Origin: Microbacterium sp. MYb54
Lineage (GTDB): Bacteria; Actinomycetota; Actinomycetes; Actinomycetales; Microbacteriaceae
Direction of reading: 5' to 3'
NCBI RefSeq assembly: GCF_002979515.1
Contig: NZ_PCPA01000002.1
Span: 124,001-188,000 of the forward strand
DNA length: 64,000 nucleotides
In this document: one piece after another, positions 8,876 through 17,504 of the stretch
How the letters are laid out: each line of letters opens with the position of its first letter
Numbering within the stretch: position 1 is the stretch's first letter
Program-made: the position numbers and the translations under genes
The notes under the pieces: generated by a model
What the model saw: only the letters and a program-made list of their open reading frames with translations
What the model was told of the DNA's origin: nothing
Databases searched by the model: none

Positions 8876-8960
8876 GACGGTCCAGAGTCCTCCGGGGTGT
8901 TCCTCCCAGTCTACGCGGGGCTGCGGAGCCGATGCGCCGGGAGCCGTGCGGAGGGAAGTT

Positions 8961-9007
8961 TCGTGAAGCCCGGCGGATCTCCCCAGATCGATTGCCGGGC
9001 TTCACGA
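8961..9007. repeat. 14-bp perfect inverted repeat between divergent genes
   Basis: TCGTGAAGCCCGGC at 8961-8974 is repeated as its complement at 8994-9007, around a 19-nt loop. It sits between the starts of the divergent HdeD-like (minus) and HTH (plus) genes, so a terminator role makes little sense; an operator or structured leader is more likely. The remainder of 8876-9177 has no gene; TATGCT at about 9133 is a possible -10 box. Confidence 0.55.
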
Positions 9008-9177
9008 CATACGCAGCAAGGGGGGCATCACTGCGTCAGGCCGGTGATCGCAGGGTCGGGCACCCTGCCTGCGAAGACGGCCAAGTGACCCCACATGCCC
9101 ACCCGGTCCCCTGAGGTGCACGCGTGCGGTCGTATGCTCACTCTAGAGCGCTGATCTTCACATACCGGAGGGGGTCT

Positions 9178-10104
9178 GTGACGAGTTTCGAAGATGACGC
9201 GCGCAGAGCACGACCCGATGCGTTCGCGAGTGCCCTGCGCGACGCGATAAATGCGAGGCCTGTGACGCTGTCCGGGCTGCAGCGCCAGCTCAAAGCCAGA
9301 GGCAACAACGTCTCGATGGCCACGCTGAGCTATTGGCGCTCCGGCGCACGACGGCCGGAAGGCGCGCAGTCGCTGGCCGCGCTGGCCGACATCGAGCAGC
9401 TCCTCGGCCTCGACGAAGCGGCATTGACCCGACTTCTCCGCTCCACGAACCGCACCGGCCCTCTCGGACCGAACCAGTTCCCGATCGACGAGGAGGAGCT
9501 CGAGCTGGCGGTCATCGAGGCCTTCCGCGCCCTCGGTGCGGATTATCCGGACACCTCTCGCGAACTCACGACCCATTCGGTGACCGATGTCGGCGCGGAT
9601 GGCAACGTCGCCTACAGCATCACCCGCAGCATCGTTCAGTCCACGGTCGGCACGATCACGGCGATCCCGTTCCTGGAGATCACTCCTGGCGTCCGCACTC
9701 CACCCCCCGCCCTGAGGGCGGTATCCGGGGGAAGGATCGCTGCGCGATACTCCCATCCGGACGGCGAGGTGCACGGCGTGCTCTTCGAACTCGACCTTCC
9801 GCTGACCGCCCCTGAGACCGCGATGGTCGAGTGGTCCGTCGAGTATCCGCCCGACTATCCGGAGACCCGCGACACGGGCCACGCGTTGGCGCAGAAGGCG
9901 CGAGAGCTGCTGGTCTGGACGCGCTTCCATCCGGATGCGATGCCGGACTGGTGCGAAGAGCATGTCGAGACCCCGAACGGCGTGACCGTGACCCCGGTGG
10001 CACTCACCCGCGGAACGTCGGTGCACCTGGTGCGCAGGGCGTTCGGCCCTGGCGCCCTCGGACTGCACTGGGGCTACGGCCCCCGAGAGGATCAGCCGGG
10101 CTGA
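9178..10104 (+). CDS. HTH regulator of an unnamed actinobacterial family (copy A)
   Basis: A 308-residue cytoplasmic protein. Residues about 12-60 form an XRE-like helix-turn-helix with long helices, including VSMATLSYWRSGARRPEG as the recognition part. A leucine-rich helix (LADIEQLLGLDEAALTRLL) and about 200 residues of mainly beta-rich sequence follow, ending in FGPGALGLHWGYG. A second gene at 16324 has the same architecture, with identical core words (FAS-LR, ATLS-W-SG-RRPE, EQLL-LDE-ALT, FGPG--L-W), so the C-domain is a shared module, perhaps a ligand sensor. GTG at 9178 is preceded by GGAGGGGG and chosen over the ATG at 9124. The 3' end overlaps the convergent sulfurtransferase by 13 bp. 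Confidence 0.8.
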   Translation: MTSFEDDARRARPDAFASALRDAINARPVTLSGLQRQLKARGNNVSMATLSYWRSGARRPEGAQSLAALADIEQLLGLDEAALTRLLRSTNRTGPLGPNQFPIDEEELELAVIEAFRALGADYPDTSRELTTHSVTDVGADGNVAYSITRSIVQSTVGTITAIPFLEITPGVRTPPPALRAVSGGRIAARYSHPDGEVHGVLFELDLPLTAPETAMVEWSVEYPPDYPETRDTGHALAQKARELLVWTRFHPDAMPDWCEEHVETPNGVTVTPVALTRGTSVHLVRRAFGPGALGLHWGYGPREDQPG

Positions 10105-10931
10105 TCGCCGCTCGCGACCGGACGGCCAGGAGTGTTCGACCACTGGCTCCACGAACCGGGGAAGACCTTCGCCTCGATGCCGACCTCGTGCAGGATCAGG
10201 GCGGTGTGCGCGGCCGTCACGCCGGAACCGCAGTACGCCGCAACCGCGGTGCCCGGCGTCACACCGGCCGCGGCGAAGTTCGCCAGCACGGTCTCACGGT
10301 CGAGGATGCGCCCTTCTGGGTCGAGGTGCAGCATGGTCGGGACGTTGCGCGCACCGGGGATGTGGCCGGCCACCGGATCGAGCGGCTCGGTCTCGCCGCG
10401 GTAGCGCTCCGGCGCCCGGACATCGAGCAGCACACCGGATGCCGGGAACGCGGCGGCCTCGTCGATCGACAGCGCGTCGGCGCCGACCTCCTCCAGCACG
10501 ACGTCGCCGGGCTCCGGAGTCACATCATCGGTCGCGACCTCGAAACCCTCGGCCTTCCAGCCGCGGATGCCGCCGGCGAGCACGCGCACGTCGACACCGG
10601 CCTGGCGCAGCAGCCACCAGGCGCGCGCCGCCGCCGTGCCCTTGGCATCGTCGTACGCGACGACGGTGTCGCCTGCGCGCACACCCCACCGACGCGCCGC
10701 GACTTGGAGCGTGGCGGTCGACGGCAGCGGGTGCCGTCCTTCCGAAGCTTCGCCGTGGGTGGAGAGCTCGGTGTCGAGCGAGGCGAACACCGCTCCGGGG
10801 ATGTGTCCGCTCAGGTAGTCGGCGTGTCCGGCCTCCGGACGGTCAAGCCGCCACCGCACGTCGATCACGCGCACCGGCGCGCCCTGGGTCAGAAGGTCGT
10901 TCAGCTCGACGGCACTCACGAAGTCGCTCAT
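10092..10931 (-). CDS. Two-domain rhodanese sulfurtransferase
   Basis: A 279-residue thiosulfate or 3-mercaptopyruvate sulfurtransferase that moves sulfane sulfur to an acceptor thiol through a persulfide. Two rhodanese domains are visible: residues about 5-130 (inactive, with HIPGAVFASLDTELS) and about 150-275 with the active loop CGSGVTA starting at Cys234. CG(S/T)GVTA is the form found in mercaptopyruvate-type enzymes, whereas CRKGVT marks thiosulfate types, so mercaptopyruvate is favoured. Length fits SseA. It lies convergent to HTH gene A with a 13-bp 3' overlap and is probably monocistronic. Confidence 0.92.
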   Translation of the reverse strand: MSDFVSAVELNDLLTQGAPVRVIDVRWRLDRPEAGHADYLSGHIPGAVFASLDTELSTHGEASEGRHPLPSTATLQVAARRWGVRAGDTVVAYDDAKGTAAARAWWLLRQAGVDVRVLAGGIRGWKAEGFEVATDDVTPEPGDVVLEEVGADALSIDEAAAFPASGVLLDVRAPERYRGETEPLDPVAGHIPGARNVPTMLHLDPEGRILDRETVLANFAAAGVTPGTAVAAYCGSGVTAAHTALILHEVGIEAKVFPGSWSQWSNTPGRPVASGDQPG

Positions 10932-11049
10932 GCTGCGAGGCTACCGAGTCGAGAGCTGCTCTCGGCGCGCGTTCGTCTTCCCGCGTCACGAATCGGCGAC
11001 CGCCTCAGACCGTTAGGCTCGATCCGGCAACGTCGAGAAAGGGCCAACG

Positions 11050-11988
11050 ATGCCCTCTCGACTTCGCTGGATGCGCTTGCGCCCGCAGGAGGCCGCGCTC
11101 ATCGCGATCACCGCGGTGTGGGGCGGCACGTTCCTGCTCGTGCACTGGGCGATGGAGCACGCAGGTCCCTGGTTCTTCGTCGGCATCCGGTTCCTGATCG
11201 CCGGACTCATCAGCGTCGTGATCTTCCGGCGCGTGCTGCGCGGGATCCGCTGGCGCGACATCGGCGCGGGCGTCGCGATCGGCGTGATGATCTACCTCGG
11301 CTACGGCCTGCAGACACTGGGCCTGCAGACCATCGACAGCAGCACCTCTGCCTTCATCACCGCGATGTACGTGCCGCTGGTGCCGCTCGCGCAGTGGGCC
11401 GTGTTCCGCAAGCGCCCACCGGCCATGGCCTTCGTCGGAGCGGGCCTGGCCTTCGTCGGACTGCTCTTCATCGCCGGGCCCGACGCCTTCGCTCTGACGC
11501 TCGGCGCTGGCGAGATCGCGACCATGATCAGCACCCTGCCGATCGCCGCCGAGATCATCCTCATCAGCCTGTTCGCGGGGAAGATCGACCTCGGCCGCAT
11601 CACGGTCATCCAGCTGCTGACCGCCGGCGTGCTGGGACTGCTCACGATGCCGGCGGTAGGCGAGAGCGTGCCGGAGTTCTCGTGGATCTGGGTCGGCTGC
11701 GCGGTCGGGCTGGGAGCTGCGAGCTGCCTGATCCAGCTGACGATGAACTGGGCGCAGAAGTCGGTCTCGCCCACCCGCGCGACCATCATCTACGCCGGAG
11801 AGCCGGTGTGGGCAGGCGTCATCGGGCGCATCGCCGGTGAGCGCCTGCCCGCGACCGCGCTCATCGGCGGCGCACTCGTCGTGCTCGGGATCCTCGCGAG
11901 CGAGCTGAAGCTCGTGCGGCGAAGGCGCCGGGAGGAGAACCACGCCGTGGGCGGAGAATCTCCGGTGAGCTCTCCGCCCGACGCGTAG
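11050..11988 (+). CDS. EamA/DMT family transporter
   Basis: A 312-residue inner-membrane protein with ten predicted helices in two EamA repeats, the layout of drug/metabolite exporters. Family words are visible: ITAVWGGTFLLVHWAMEH in TM1 and AGEPVWAGVIGRIAGERL in the second repeat. The C-terminus is basic then acidic (KLVRRRRREENHAVGGE). The ATG has AAAGGGCC about 5 nt upstream, and a TAGGCT box about 35 bp upstream may be the -10. The substrate (amino acid, nucleotide or drug) cannot be assigned. Confidence 0.88.
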   Translation: MPSRLRWMRLRPQEAALIAITAVWGGTFLLVHWAMEHAGPWFFVGIRFLIAGLISVVIFRRVLRGIRWRDIGAGVAIGVMIYLGYGLQTLGLQTIDSSTSAFITAMYVPLVPLAQWAVFRKRPPAMAFVGAGLAFVGLLFIAGPDAFALTLGAGEIATMISTLPIAAEIILISLFAGKIDLGRITVIQLLTAGVLGLLTMPAVGESVPEFSWIWVGCAVGLGAASCLIQLTMNWAQKSVSPTRATIIYAGEPVWAGVIGRIAGERLPATALIGGALVVLGILASELKLVRRRRREENHAVGGESPVSSPPDA

Positions 11989-12007
11989 ATCTCCGCCCGA
12001 GGCGACG

Positions 12008-13027
12008 TCAGACCGTGAGCAGTACCTTCGTGGCGCGGCGCTCATCCATGGCCCGGTAGCCCTCAGCGGCGTCCTCGAGTGGAAGGGTGAGGTCGAACAC
12101 CTTGCCGGGGTCGATCTTCCGGTCCCAGATGAGCTGGATCAGTTCGGGGAGGAAGCGCCGCACCGGAGCCGGGCCGCCGTGCAGGTGCACGCCGGAGTAG
12201 AACAGCTCTTCGCCGGGAAGCGCGACGTCGTGCGAGACGCCGACGTAGCCGACATGGCCGCCGGGGCGGGTGGAGCGGATCGCCTGCATCATCGACTCCT
12301 GCGTACCGACCGCCTCGATCACCGAGTGCGCGCCGAGTCCGTTCGTGAGCTCCTTGATGCGCGCGACGCCTGCATCACCACGCTCGGAGACGATGTCGGT
12401 CGCACCGAACTCACGGGCCAGAGCCTGGCGGTCGGCGTGCCGGCTCATCGCGATGATGCGCTCGGCGCCGAGTTCTCTTGCGGCGAGGATCCCGAGGAGT
12501 CCCACGGCTCCGTCACCGACAACCGCTACCGTCTTGCCGGGGCCCGCCTCGGCGGCGACAGCGGCGAACCAGCCCGTGCCCAGGACATCGGATGCCGCGA
12601 GCAGGGAAGGGATCAGGTCGGCGTCGGGCAGACCGGGAGTGGCGACCAGGGTGCCGTCGGCGTGCGGGATGAGGGAGTACTCGGCCTGGGTGCCGTATCG
12701 GCCCATCGGGACGACGTGCACGCAGCGGGACTGGTAGCCCGCCTGGCAGATCTCGCAGGTGTTGTCGGACGCCATGAACGAGCCGACGACGAAGTCGCCG
12801 ACCTTCAGCGTCTGCACCTCGGAGCCGATCTCCTCGACGACCCCGACGTATTCGTGACCCATCGGGGCGTGGTCGACCTCATTGGCGCCGCGGTAGGGCC
12901 ACAGATCGGAGCCGCAGATGCAGGTCGCCGCAATGCGGATCACGGCATCGGTCGGTCGCGTGATGGTGGGCTTCTCGCGCTCCTCGACCCTGACGTCGCC
13001 GGGGGCGTACATGACTACTCCGCGCAT
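12008..13027 (-). CDS. Zinc-dependent alcohol dehydrogenase, MDR family
   Basis: A 339-residue medium-chain dehydrogenase that oxidises an alcohol with NAD(P). Catalytic zinc ligands lie in CICGSD (Cys38) and GHEY (His58-Glu59), and the structural zinc loop is TCEICQAGYQSRC. The Rossmann motif is VVGDGAVGLLGILAARELGA. The N-terminus MRGVVMYAPGDVRVEE is typical, and GAAGGAG sits 8 nt before the ATG at 13027, so the longer frame to 13171 is rejected. The gene is divergent from ribA. It resembles glutathione-independent formaldehyde or threonine-type dehydrogenases, but the substrate is not certain. Confidence 0.9.
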   Translation of the reverse strand: MRGVVMYAPGDVRVEEREKPTITRPTDAVIRIAATCICGSDLWPYRGANEVDHAPMGHEYVGVVEEIGSEVQTLKVGDFVVGSFMASDNTCEICQAGYQSRCVHVVPMGRYGTQAEYSLIPHADGTLVATPGLPDADLIPSLLAASDVLGTGWFAAVAAEAGPGKTVAVVGDGAVGLLGILAARELGAERIIAMSRHADRQALAREFGATDIVSERGDAGVARIKELTNGLGAHSVIEAVGTQESMMQAIRSTRPGGHVGYVGVSHDVALPGEELFYSGVHLHGGPAPVRRFLPELIQLIWDRKIDPGKVFDLTLPLEDAAEGYRAMDERRATKVLLTV

Positions 13028-13155
13028 TCGTGATGCTCCTTCTTGTCGTAGGCATCCAGTCAACGCCGCTTCCGGGCGAAGTGGGAGGGCCTGAGGGAAC
13101 CCCTCGAAATCGGCGCATCCGGGAATACTCGGACGGAGCGCGCGTTGCACCCGGC

Positions 13156-13815
13156 ATGATTGAAACTTCAACCGTCGCTCCGGTCACCACGGAACGCACC
13201 CGCGTCCGCGTGCCGCTGCGCTTCGGCGACGGCTTCTCCACCACCGCCGATGTGGTCACGTTCGACGGTCTCGTCGACGGCCGCGAGCACCTGCTGCTCG
13301 GCCTCGGAGACTGGCGTGCTGCCGTCGAACGCGCCGGCGACGGCGGGGCCGCTCCTCTTGTGCGCCCGCACAGCGAGTGCCTCACCGGTGACGTGTTCGG
13401 GTCGGAACGCTGCGACTGCGGCCCGCAGCTGCGCGAGGCGGTGGAACGCATCGCGGACGAAGGCGGCTTCCTGCTCTACCTTCGCCAGGAGGGGCGGGGC
13501 ATCGGCCTCTACGCCAAGCTCGACGCCTACGCTCTGCAGGACGCGGGGCTCGACACGTACGAGGCGAACGTCGCCCTCGGTCACGGCGAAGACGAGCGCG
13601 ACTACACCGTCGCCGCCCAGATGCTGAACGCGCTCGGCGTCGACGGCATCCGCCTGCTGAGCAACAACCCCGACAAGGCCGTGCAGCTCGAAGCGCTCGG
13701 CATCCGCGTCACCGAGCGCGTGCCCACCGAGGTGCACCTGTCGGAGGCCAACTCCCGCTACCTGCAGGCCAAGCGGGACCACACGGCGCACACGCTCGAC
13801 CTGTCCGCAGCGTGA
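13156..13815 (+). CDS. ribA: GTP cyclohydrolase II
   Basis: A 219-residue zinc enzyme that opens GTP to diamino-ribosylamino-pyrimidinone phosphate, formate and pyrophosphate, the first step of riboflavin synthesis. The zinc cysteines 75, 86 and 88 are in HSECLTGDVFGSERCDCGPQ, and RQEGRGIGL follows at 110-118. This is a stand-alone form without the DHBP synthase (RibB) half, and no other rib genes are nearby, so it may be an accessory copy. Start at 13156 gives MIETSTVAPVTTERTRVRVP. A TTGAA-N2-TTCAA element overlaps the first codons, and a MarR gene follows 17 bp downstream, so this gene may be under MarR control. Confidence 0.92.
   Translation: MIETSTVAPVTTERTRVRVPLRFGDGFSTTADVVTFDGLVDGREHLLLGLGDWRAAVERAGDGGAAPLVRPHSECLTGDVFGSERCDCGPQLREAVERIADEGGFLLYLRQEGRGIGLYAKLDAYALQDAGLDTYEANVALGHGEDERDYTVAAQMLNALGVDGIRLLSNNPDKAVQLEALGIRVTERVPTEVHLSEANSRYLQAKRDHTAHTLDLSAA
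13160..13171. promoter_or_regulatory. TTGAA-AC-TTCAA dyad over the ribA start
   Basis: A 5-2-5 inverted repeat begins 4 nt into the ribA gene. MarR-family operators are often AT-rich dyads of the TTGAA/TTCAA kind, and a MarR gene is the next in the operon. Binding here would block ribA initiation or transcription. Short, so chance cannot be excluded. Confidence 0.35.
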
Positions 13816-13832
13816 CACTCCAGGAGGACACC

Positions 13833-14306
13833 ATGACGGCGGAGCAGCAGCATCCGCGTCGACTCGACGACACCGAGATGCAGACCTGGCTCCCCGTCAT
13901 CCGCTTCGTCCAGCTGCTGCCCCAGGTGCTCGACCGCACGCTCAAAGAAGAGGTCGGGCTCAACCACGCGCGCTACGCGATCCTCATCACGCTGGCGGGT
14001 CAGGGCGAGGGCGCCGTCACCATGACGGAGCTCGCCCGCATCGCGGGCCTCAGCCGATCGAGGTTGAGCCATGCACTCGACTCGCTCGAGCAGCGCGGCT
14101 GGGTCGAGCGCACCTCCTGCAGCACCGACAAACGCACCCTCTCCGCCGCACTGACACCGGCGGGGCGGGAGATGCTGCGCACGGCCGCCCCCGTGCACGT
14201 CGAGCAGGTGCGGGAGCTCGTGCTCGATCCGCTCACGACCGAAGAGCGCGCGCAGCTCGGTGCGATCCTCGGCAAGCTGCTGCCCGGCGTGACCGCGGCG
14301 CTGTAG
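13833..14306 (+). CDS. MarR family transcriptional regulator
   Basis: A 157-residue winged-helix dimer. The HTH lies at about 60-100 (MTELARIAGLSRSRLSHALDSLEQRGWVER), followed by the wing with CSTDKRTLSAALTPAGREML, the MarR family D-x-R pattern. The ATG at 13833 has AGGAGG 6 nt upstream; the GTG at 13812 that overlaps the ribA stop is less likely. It is in an operon with ribA and convergent with the aldo/keto reductase. Likely targets are its own operon and perhaps the divergent alcohol dehydrogenase. Confidence 0.9.
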   Translation: MTAEQQHPRRLDDTEMQTWLPVIRFVQLLPQVLDRTLKEEVGLNHARYAILITLAGQGEGAVTMTELARIAGLSRSRLSHALDSLEQRGWVERTSCSTDKRTLSAALTPAGREMLRTAAPVHVEQVRELVLDPLTTEERAQLGAILGKLLPGVTAAL

Positions 14307-14317
14307 GCCCCGTCCGA

Positions 14318-15196
14318 TCAGGCCTCGGGAACGGGGCGCCCGAACGCCTCGAGCGTGATGTCTTCCGGTGCGGGGCCGCGACGCACGTCCGTGTCGAGCG
14401 CGTCGATCGATGCGAGCTCAGCTGTCGTGAGCTCGAAGTCGAACACGTCGAAGTTCTCCGCGATGCGTGCAGGACGCACCGACTTCGGAAGGGCGGAGCG
14501 TCCCTGCTGCAGATGCCAGCGCAGCATCACCTGAGCTGGCGACTTGCCGTGCGCGGTGCCGATCGCCAGAAGCGTCGCGTCGTCGAAGGCCGAAGCGCCG
14601 TTCGGCCGGTACGCCGTGATCCCGCCGATCGGCGACCACGCCTGCGTGCGGGTTCCGGCTGCGGCGTCGGCCGCCTGCACCGCGCGCTGCTGGAAGTAGG
14701 GGTGCACCTCGATCTGGTTGACCGCCGGAACGATGCTCGTCTTCTCGCCGAGCAGCGCGAGATGCTCGACCATGAAGTTGCTGACGCCGATCGCGCGGAC
14801 CCTGCCGTCGGCCAGCAGCGTCTCGAGCGCCTGGTAGGCGCCGAGAGTCAGGTCGAATCGCTCTGGGAGCGCCTGGTGGAGGATCAGCAGATCGAGCGTG
14901 TCGACGCCGAGCTTTCCGGTCGACTTCTCGAAGGCATGCAGGGTCTCGTCATATCCGTAGTCGCTGATCCACACCTTCGTCTCGATGAAGACCTCGTCGC
15001 GCGGGATTCCGGAGCGACGGATCGCCTCACCCACCTCGCGCTCGTTGCCGTAGGCGGCTGCCGTGTCGATCAGGCGATAGCCCGTCTCCAGTGCGCTGAC
15101 GACGGCGTCGACCGTCTCTTCGGGAGCTGCCTGGTAGACGCCGAAGCCGAGGGCCGGCATCGTGACGCCGTTGTTGAGTGTGAGTTGCGTGGTCAT
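14318..15196 (-). CDS. Aldo/keto reductase (AKR, 2,5-diketogluconate reductase type)
   Basis: A 292-residue NADPH-dependent TIM-barrel reductase of small aldehydes and ketones. The tetrad Asp44, Tyr49, Lys74 and His107 is intact (GYRLIDTAAAYGNE, IETKVWISDYG, LILHQALPE). The HQAL stretch differs from the usual H-W-P. The NADPH-binding C-terminus (PKSVRPARIAENFDVFDFEL) is present. It is divergent from the MmyB-type regulator at 15282 with an 85-bp gap. That arrangement is common in actinobacteria and suggests the regulator controls it. Confidence 0.92.
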   Translation of the reverse strand: MTTQLTLNNGVTMPALGFGVYQAAPEETVDAVVSALETGYRLIDTAAAYGNEREVGEAIRRSGIPRDEVFIETKVWISDYGYDETLHAFEKSTGKLGVDTLDLLILHQALPERFDLTLGAYQALETLLADGRVRAIGVSNFMVEHLALLGEKTSIVPAVNQIEVHPYFQQRAVQAADAAAGTRTQAWSPIGGITAYRPNGASAFDDATLLAIGTAHGKSPAQVMLRWHLQQGRSALPKSVRPARIAENFDVFDFELTTAELASIDALDTDVRRGPAPEDITLEAFGRPVPEA

Positions 15197-15269
15197 GTCT
15201 CCAGTGTGCGCTCGCCCTATCCTGCGAGGGAGGGCCTGGCGTCACCTCCCTTCTCGCCCTCGGACGGCG

Positions 15270-15275
15270 TAGCGT
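15270..15275 (+). promoter_or_regulatory. -10 box of a probably leaderless gene
   Basis: TAGCGT lies 12 nt before the ATG at 15282, which would place the transcription start at or next to the start codon. Confidence 0.4.
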
Positions 15276-15281
15276 CGGAGG

Positions 15282-16184
15282 ATGGACACCCGCAGCGAAG
15301 TGCGCGAATTCCTCTCCACGAGGCGCGCACGCCTCACCCCCGATCAGGCAGGACTGCCCGCGTTCGGCGGCAACCGTCGTGTACCGGGTCTCCGCCGCGA
15401 AGAGGTCTCGCTGCTCGCGGGCGTCAGCGTCGACTACTACACCCGGCTCGAGCGCGGCGATCTTTCCGGCGCCTCGGAGAGCGTCCTCGATGCACTCGCA
15501 CGCGCGCTCCAGCTGGACGAGGCAGAGACAGCGCACCTGTTCGACCTCGCCCGCACCGCGAACTCCTCCCCCCTGGCGCGCAAACCACGCCGGAAGGCAG
15601 AGGTGCTGCGGCCCAGCATCCTGCGCCTGCTCGATGCGATGACCGAGGCGCCGGCTGCCGTGCGGAACAACTACTTCGACTACCTCGCGGCGAACGCGCT
15701 CGGCCGGGCGCTCTATGCACCCCTGCTCGCGGAGCCCCACCCGAACAGCGCGCGCTTCGCCTTCCTGAACCCGGCCGCGCAGGACTTCTACCCCGAGTGG
15801 GAGCGCAACACCCAGGAGCTCGTGGCGGCGATGCGCGGAGAGGCAGGGCGCAATCCCTACGACCGGAAGCTGAGCGACCTGGTCGGTGAGCTGTCGACCC
15901 GCAGCGAACGCTTCCGCACGCTGTGGGCGGCCCACAACGTGCGCTACCACCGCTCCGGCATCAAGCGCATCAACCACCCGGTGGTGGGCGAGATGGAACT
16001 CACCTACGAGGCGTTCGAACTGCCCGCCGATCCCGGCCTGCAGCTGTCGACGTACACCGCAGAGCCGGGCTCGGCATCGGCCGACAAGCTGAAGATGCTC
16101 GCCAGCTGGGCGGCGACGGATGCGGCCGGGCCCGTTTCGGCCGAGGCCGCGCCCGCGCCCGCGCCCGAACGCACCGACGTCTGA
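15282..16184 (+). CDS. XRE regulator with MmyB-like ligand-binding domain
   Basis: A 300-residue regulator. The N-terminal HTH (about 10-85) contains VPGLRREEVSLLAGVSVDYYTRLERGDL, a signature of the large actinobacterial MmyB group. Residues about 105-275 form the MmyB-like domain, a PAS-like fold thought to bind a fatty acid or other hydrophobic ligand, with RNNYFDYLAANALGRALYAP and NHPVVGEMELTYEAFELPAD as landmarks. The C-terminus is a low-complexity Ala/Pro/Glu tail. It is divergent from the aldo/keto reductase, its likely target. Confidence 0.9.
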   Translation: MDTRSEVREFLSTRRARLTPDQAGLPAFGGNRRVPGLRREEVSLLAGVSVDYYTRLERGDLSGASESVLDALARALQLDEAETAHLFDLARTANSSPLARKPRRKAEVLRPSILRLLDAMTEAPAAVRNNYFDYLAANALGRALYAPLLAEPHPNSARFAFLNPAAQDFYPEWERNTQELVAAMRGEAGRNPYDRKLSDLVGELSTRSERFRTLWAAHNVRYHRSGIKRINHPVVGEMELTYEAFELPADPGLQLSTYTAEPGSASADKLKMLASWAATDAAGPVSAEAAPAPAPERTDV

Positions 16185-16214
16185 CACCGCGCACGGCACA
16201 CCCGCGCTCTCGGC

Positions 16215-16245
16215 CCAACCGATATGTTGCACCGCCTACGGTTGG
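16215..16245. promoter_or_regulatory. Inverted repeat upstream of HTH gene B
   Basis: CCAACCG at 16215-16221 and CGGTTGG at 16239-16245, 24 bp apart centre to centre, lie upstream of the GTG at 16324. A TAGCAT box at 16265-16270 is a candidate -10. An autoregulatory operator is possible. Confidence 0.35.
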
Positions 16246-16323
16246 TGCGCGGAACCCGCGGGGATAGCATGTCTCTCCCGCGGAGCCCACCGACGTTCTC
16301 CGCCTGAGGACGGGAAGAGCACC

Positions 16324-17226
16324 GTGGACGATGAGCTCCTGCGCCCACAGAGCGACGATGCCGACAGCCGATCGCACAGCGCCGTCTCCTCGTTCGCGTC
16401 GACACTGCGCCGCGCCGTGCAGCGTCGTGGCCAGTCGCTCCGCACGATCCGGCGCCGCCTGCACGACCGCGGCTACCAGATCAGTGTCGCCACGCTCTCG
16501 ATGTGGCAGTCCGGCACCCGGCGCCCGGAGAAGGACACCTCGTTCGACGCGATCCACGAGCTGGAGCAGCTGCTGCTGTTGGACGAGGGCGCGCTCACCG
16601 ACACCCTGGGGCCGCCCCGCCGTGTCCAGCAGAATCTGCACCGACCGTACGCCGATCTCGCCGAACTGGCCCCTTCCGCCTTCACCGCCGAGCCGACTCC
16701 CGAGCTGCTGGAGCGATCCGGCGCGATCCTCCTCGACGTCGATAGGGAGAGCCGAATCGTCCGTACCGTGAACCGCACCATCTGGCAGGCGCATCGAGAC
16801 GGCGCGGAGCGTGCCGTCATCTTCTACGGCCTGAGCAGGCCCGGCGATGAGCCTCCCGAAATGCGCGGCACCATAGGCTGCGAGCTGGTCGACACGAGGA
16901 TCGATCTCGACCAGCGGCTGGTGCGAGCCGCTCTCCGATTGAGCACCCCGCTTCGCAAGGGCGAGCTGGCACTCACCGAAAGGGAATCCACCGCGCCCGA
17001 CGACTCGGCCCCCGATCGCGAGTTCACCGTCGTCGCTCCGCGGCGCCAGGCGGAGATCATCCTGCATGCCACCTTCGACGCCGACCGCCTCCCCCGTCGG
17101 TGCCGAGTGTTCGTCGAATCTGATGATGTGTCGCGTTCGCACGCGGTGTCCCTCAACGGCGCCGGCGTCACCCACGCGGAGTTCAACTTCGGTCCCGGAA
17201 GGGTCACTCTGATGTGGGAGTGGTGA
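16324..17226 (+). CDS. HTH regulator of an unnamed actinobacterial family (copy B)
   Basis: A 300-residue paralogue of the protein at 9178. After a polar N-terminus, residues about 20-75 form the HTH (SLRTIRRRLHDRGYQIS then VATLSMWQSGTRRPEKD), followed by HELEQLLLLDEGALTDTLG. The C-terminal 200 residues are beta-rich (LDVDRESRIVRTVNRTIW; GVTHAEFNFGPGRVTLMWEW at the end). As in copy A, the protein ends just after FGPG-x-L-x-W, so the terminal strand is part of the domain. GTG at 16324 is chosen for its GGGAAGAG ribosome site. The target genes and any ligand are unknown. Confidence 0.8.
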   Translation: MDDELLRPQSDDADSRSHSAVSSFASTLRRAVQRRGQSLRTIRRRLHDRGYQISVATLSMWQSGTRRPEKDTSFDAIHELEQLLLLDEGALTDTLGPPRRVQQNLHRPYADLAELAPSAFTAEPTPELLERSGAILLDVDRESRIVRTVNRTIWQAHRDGAERAVIFYGLSRPGDEPPEMRGTIGCELVDTRIDLDQRLVRAALRLSTPLRKGELALTERESTAPDDSAPDREFTVVAPRRQAEIILHATFDADRLPRRCRVFVESDDVSRSHAVSLNGAGVTHAEFNFGPGRVTLMWEW

Positions 17227-17261
17227 AACCATTGGAATGGTGGTCGGACGACCCGCCTCAC

Positions 17262-17289
17262 GGCGTTCGAGGATAGGCGTTCGAGGATA
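17262..17289. repeat. 14-bp tandem duplication
   Basis: GGCGTTCGAGGATA occurs twice head to tail (17262-17275 and 17276-17289) just after HTH gene B. It probably arose by slippage; no function is evident. Confidence 0.6.
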
Positions 17290-17291
17290 GG

Positions 17292-17322
17292 GGAGCGAAA
17301 CGGTCCACCACCGTCTCGCTCC
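17292..17322 (+). terminator. Hairpin terminator after HTH gene B
   Basis: GGAGCGAAACGGT pairs with ACCGTCTCGCTCC (13 bp, one mismatch) around a CCACC loop, 65 nt after the stop codon. A second 8-bp hairpin (ACCGGTTC/GAACCGGT) spans 17339-17365. No U-tract, as is usual in this genome type. The remaining spacer to 17504 holds no gene that I can see. Confidence 0.55.
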
Positions 17323-17504
17323 CCGCGCTTCCCCCTCAACCGGTTCCTACAGGGAGAGAACCGGTGACAGCCCCACCCGCGCATCGCTGCGCGGACTGCC
17401 ACCGGGACGCTCGTCCGCCACCGGCGCGCAGAAACGTATCAGTGCGCCGTTCACGGAGAGCCCCTGCTCGCGTGAACGATCCACGCCCCCGGCCTCCGCA
17501 TCCG

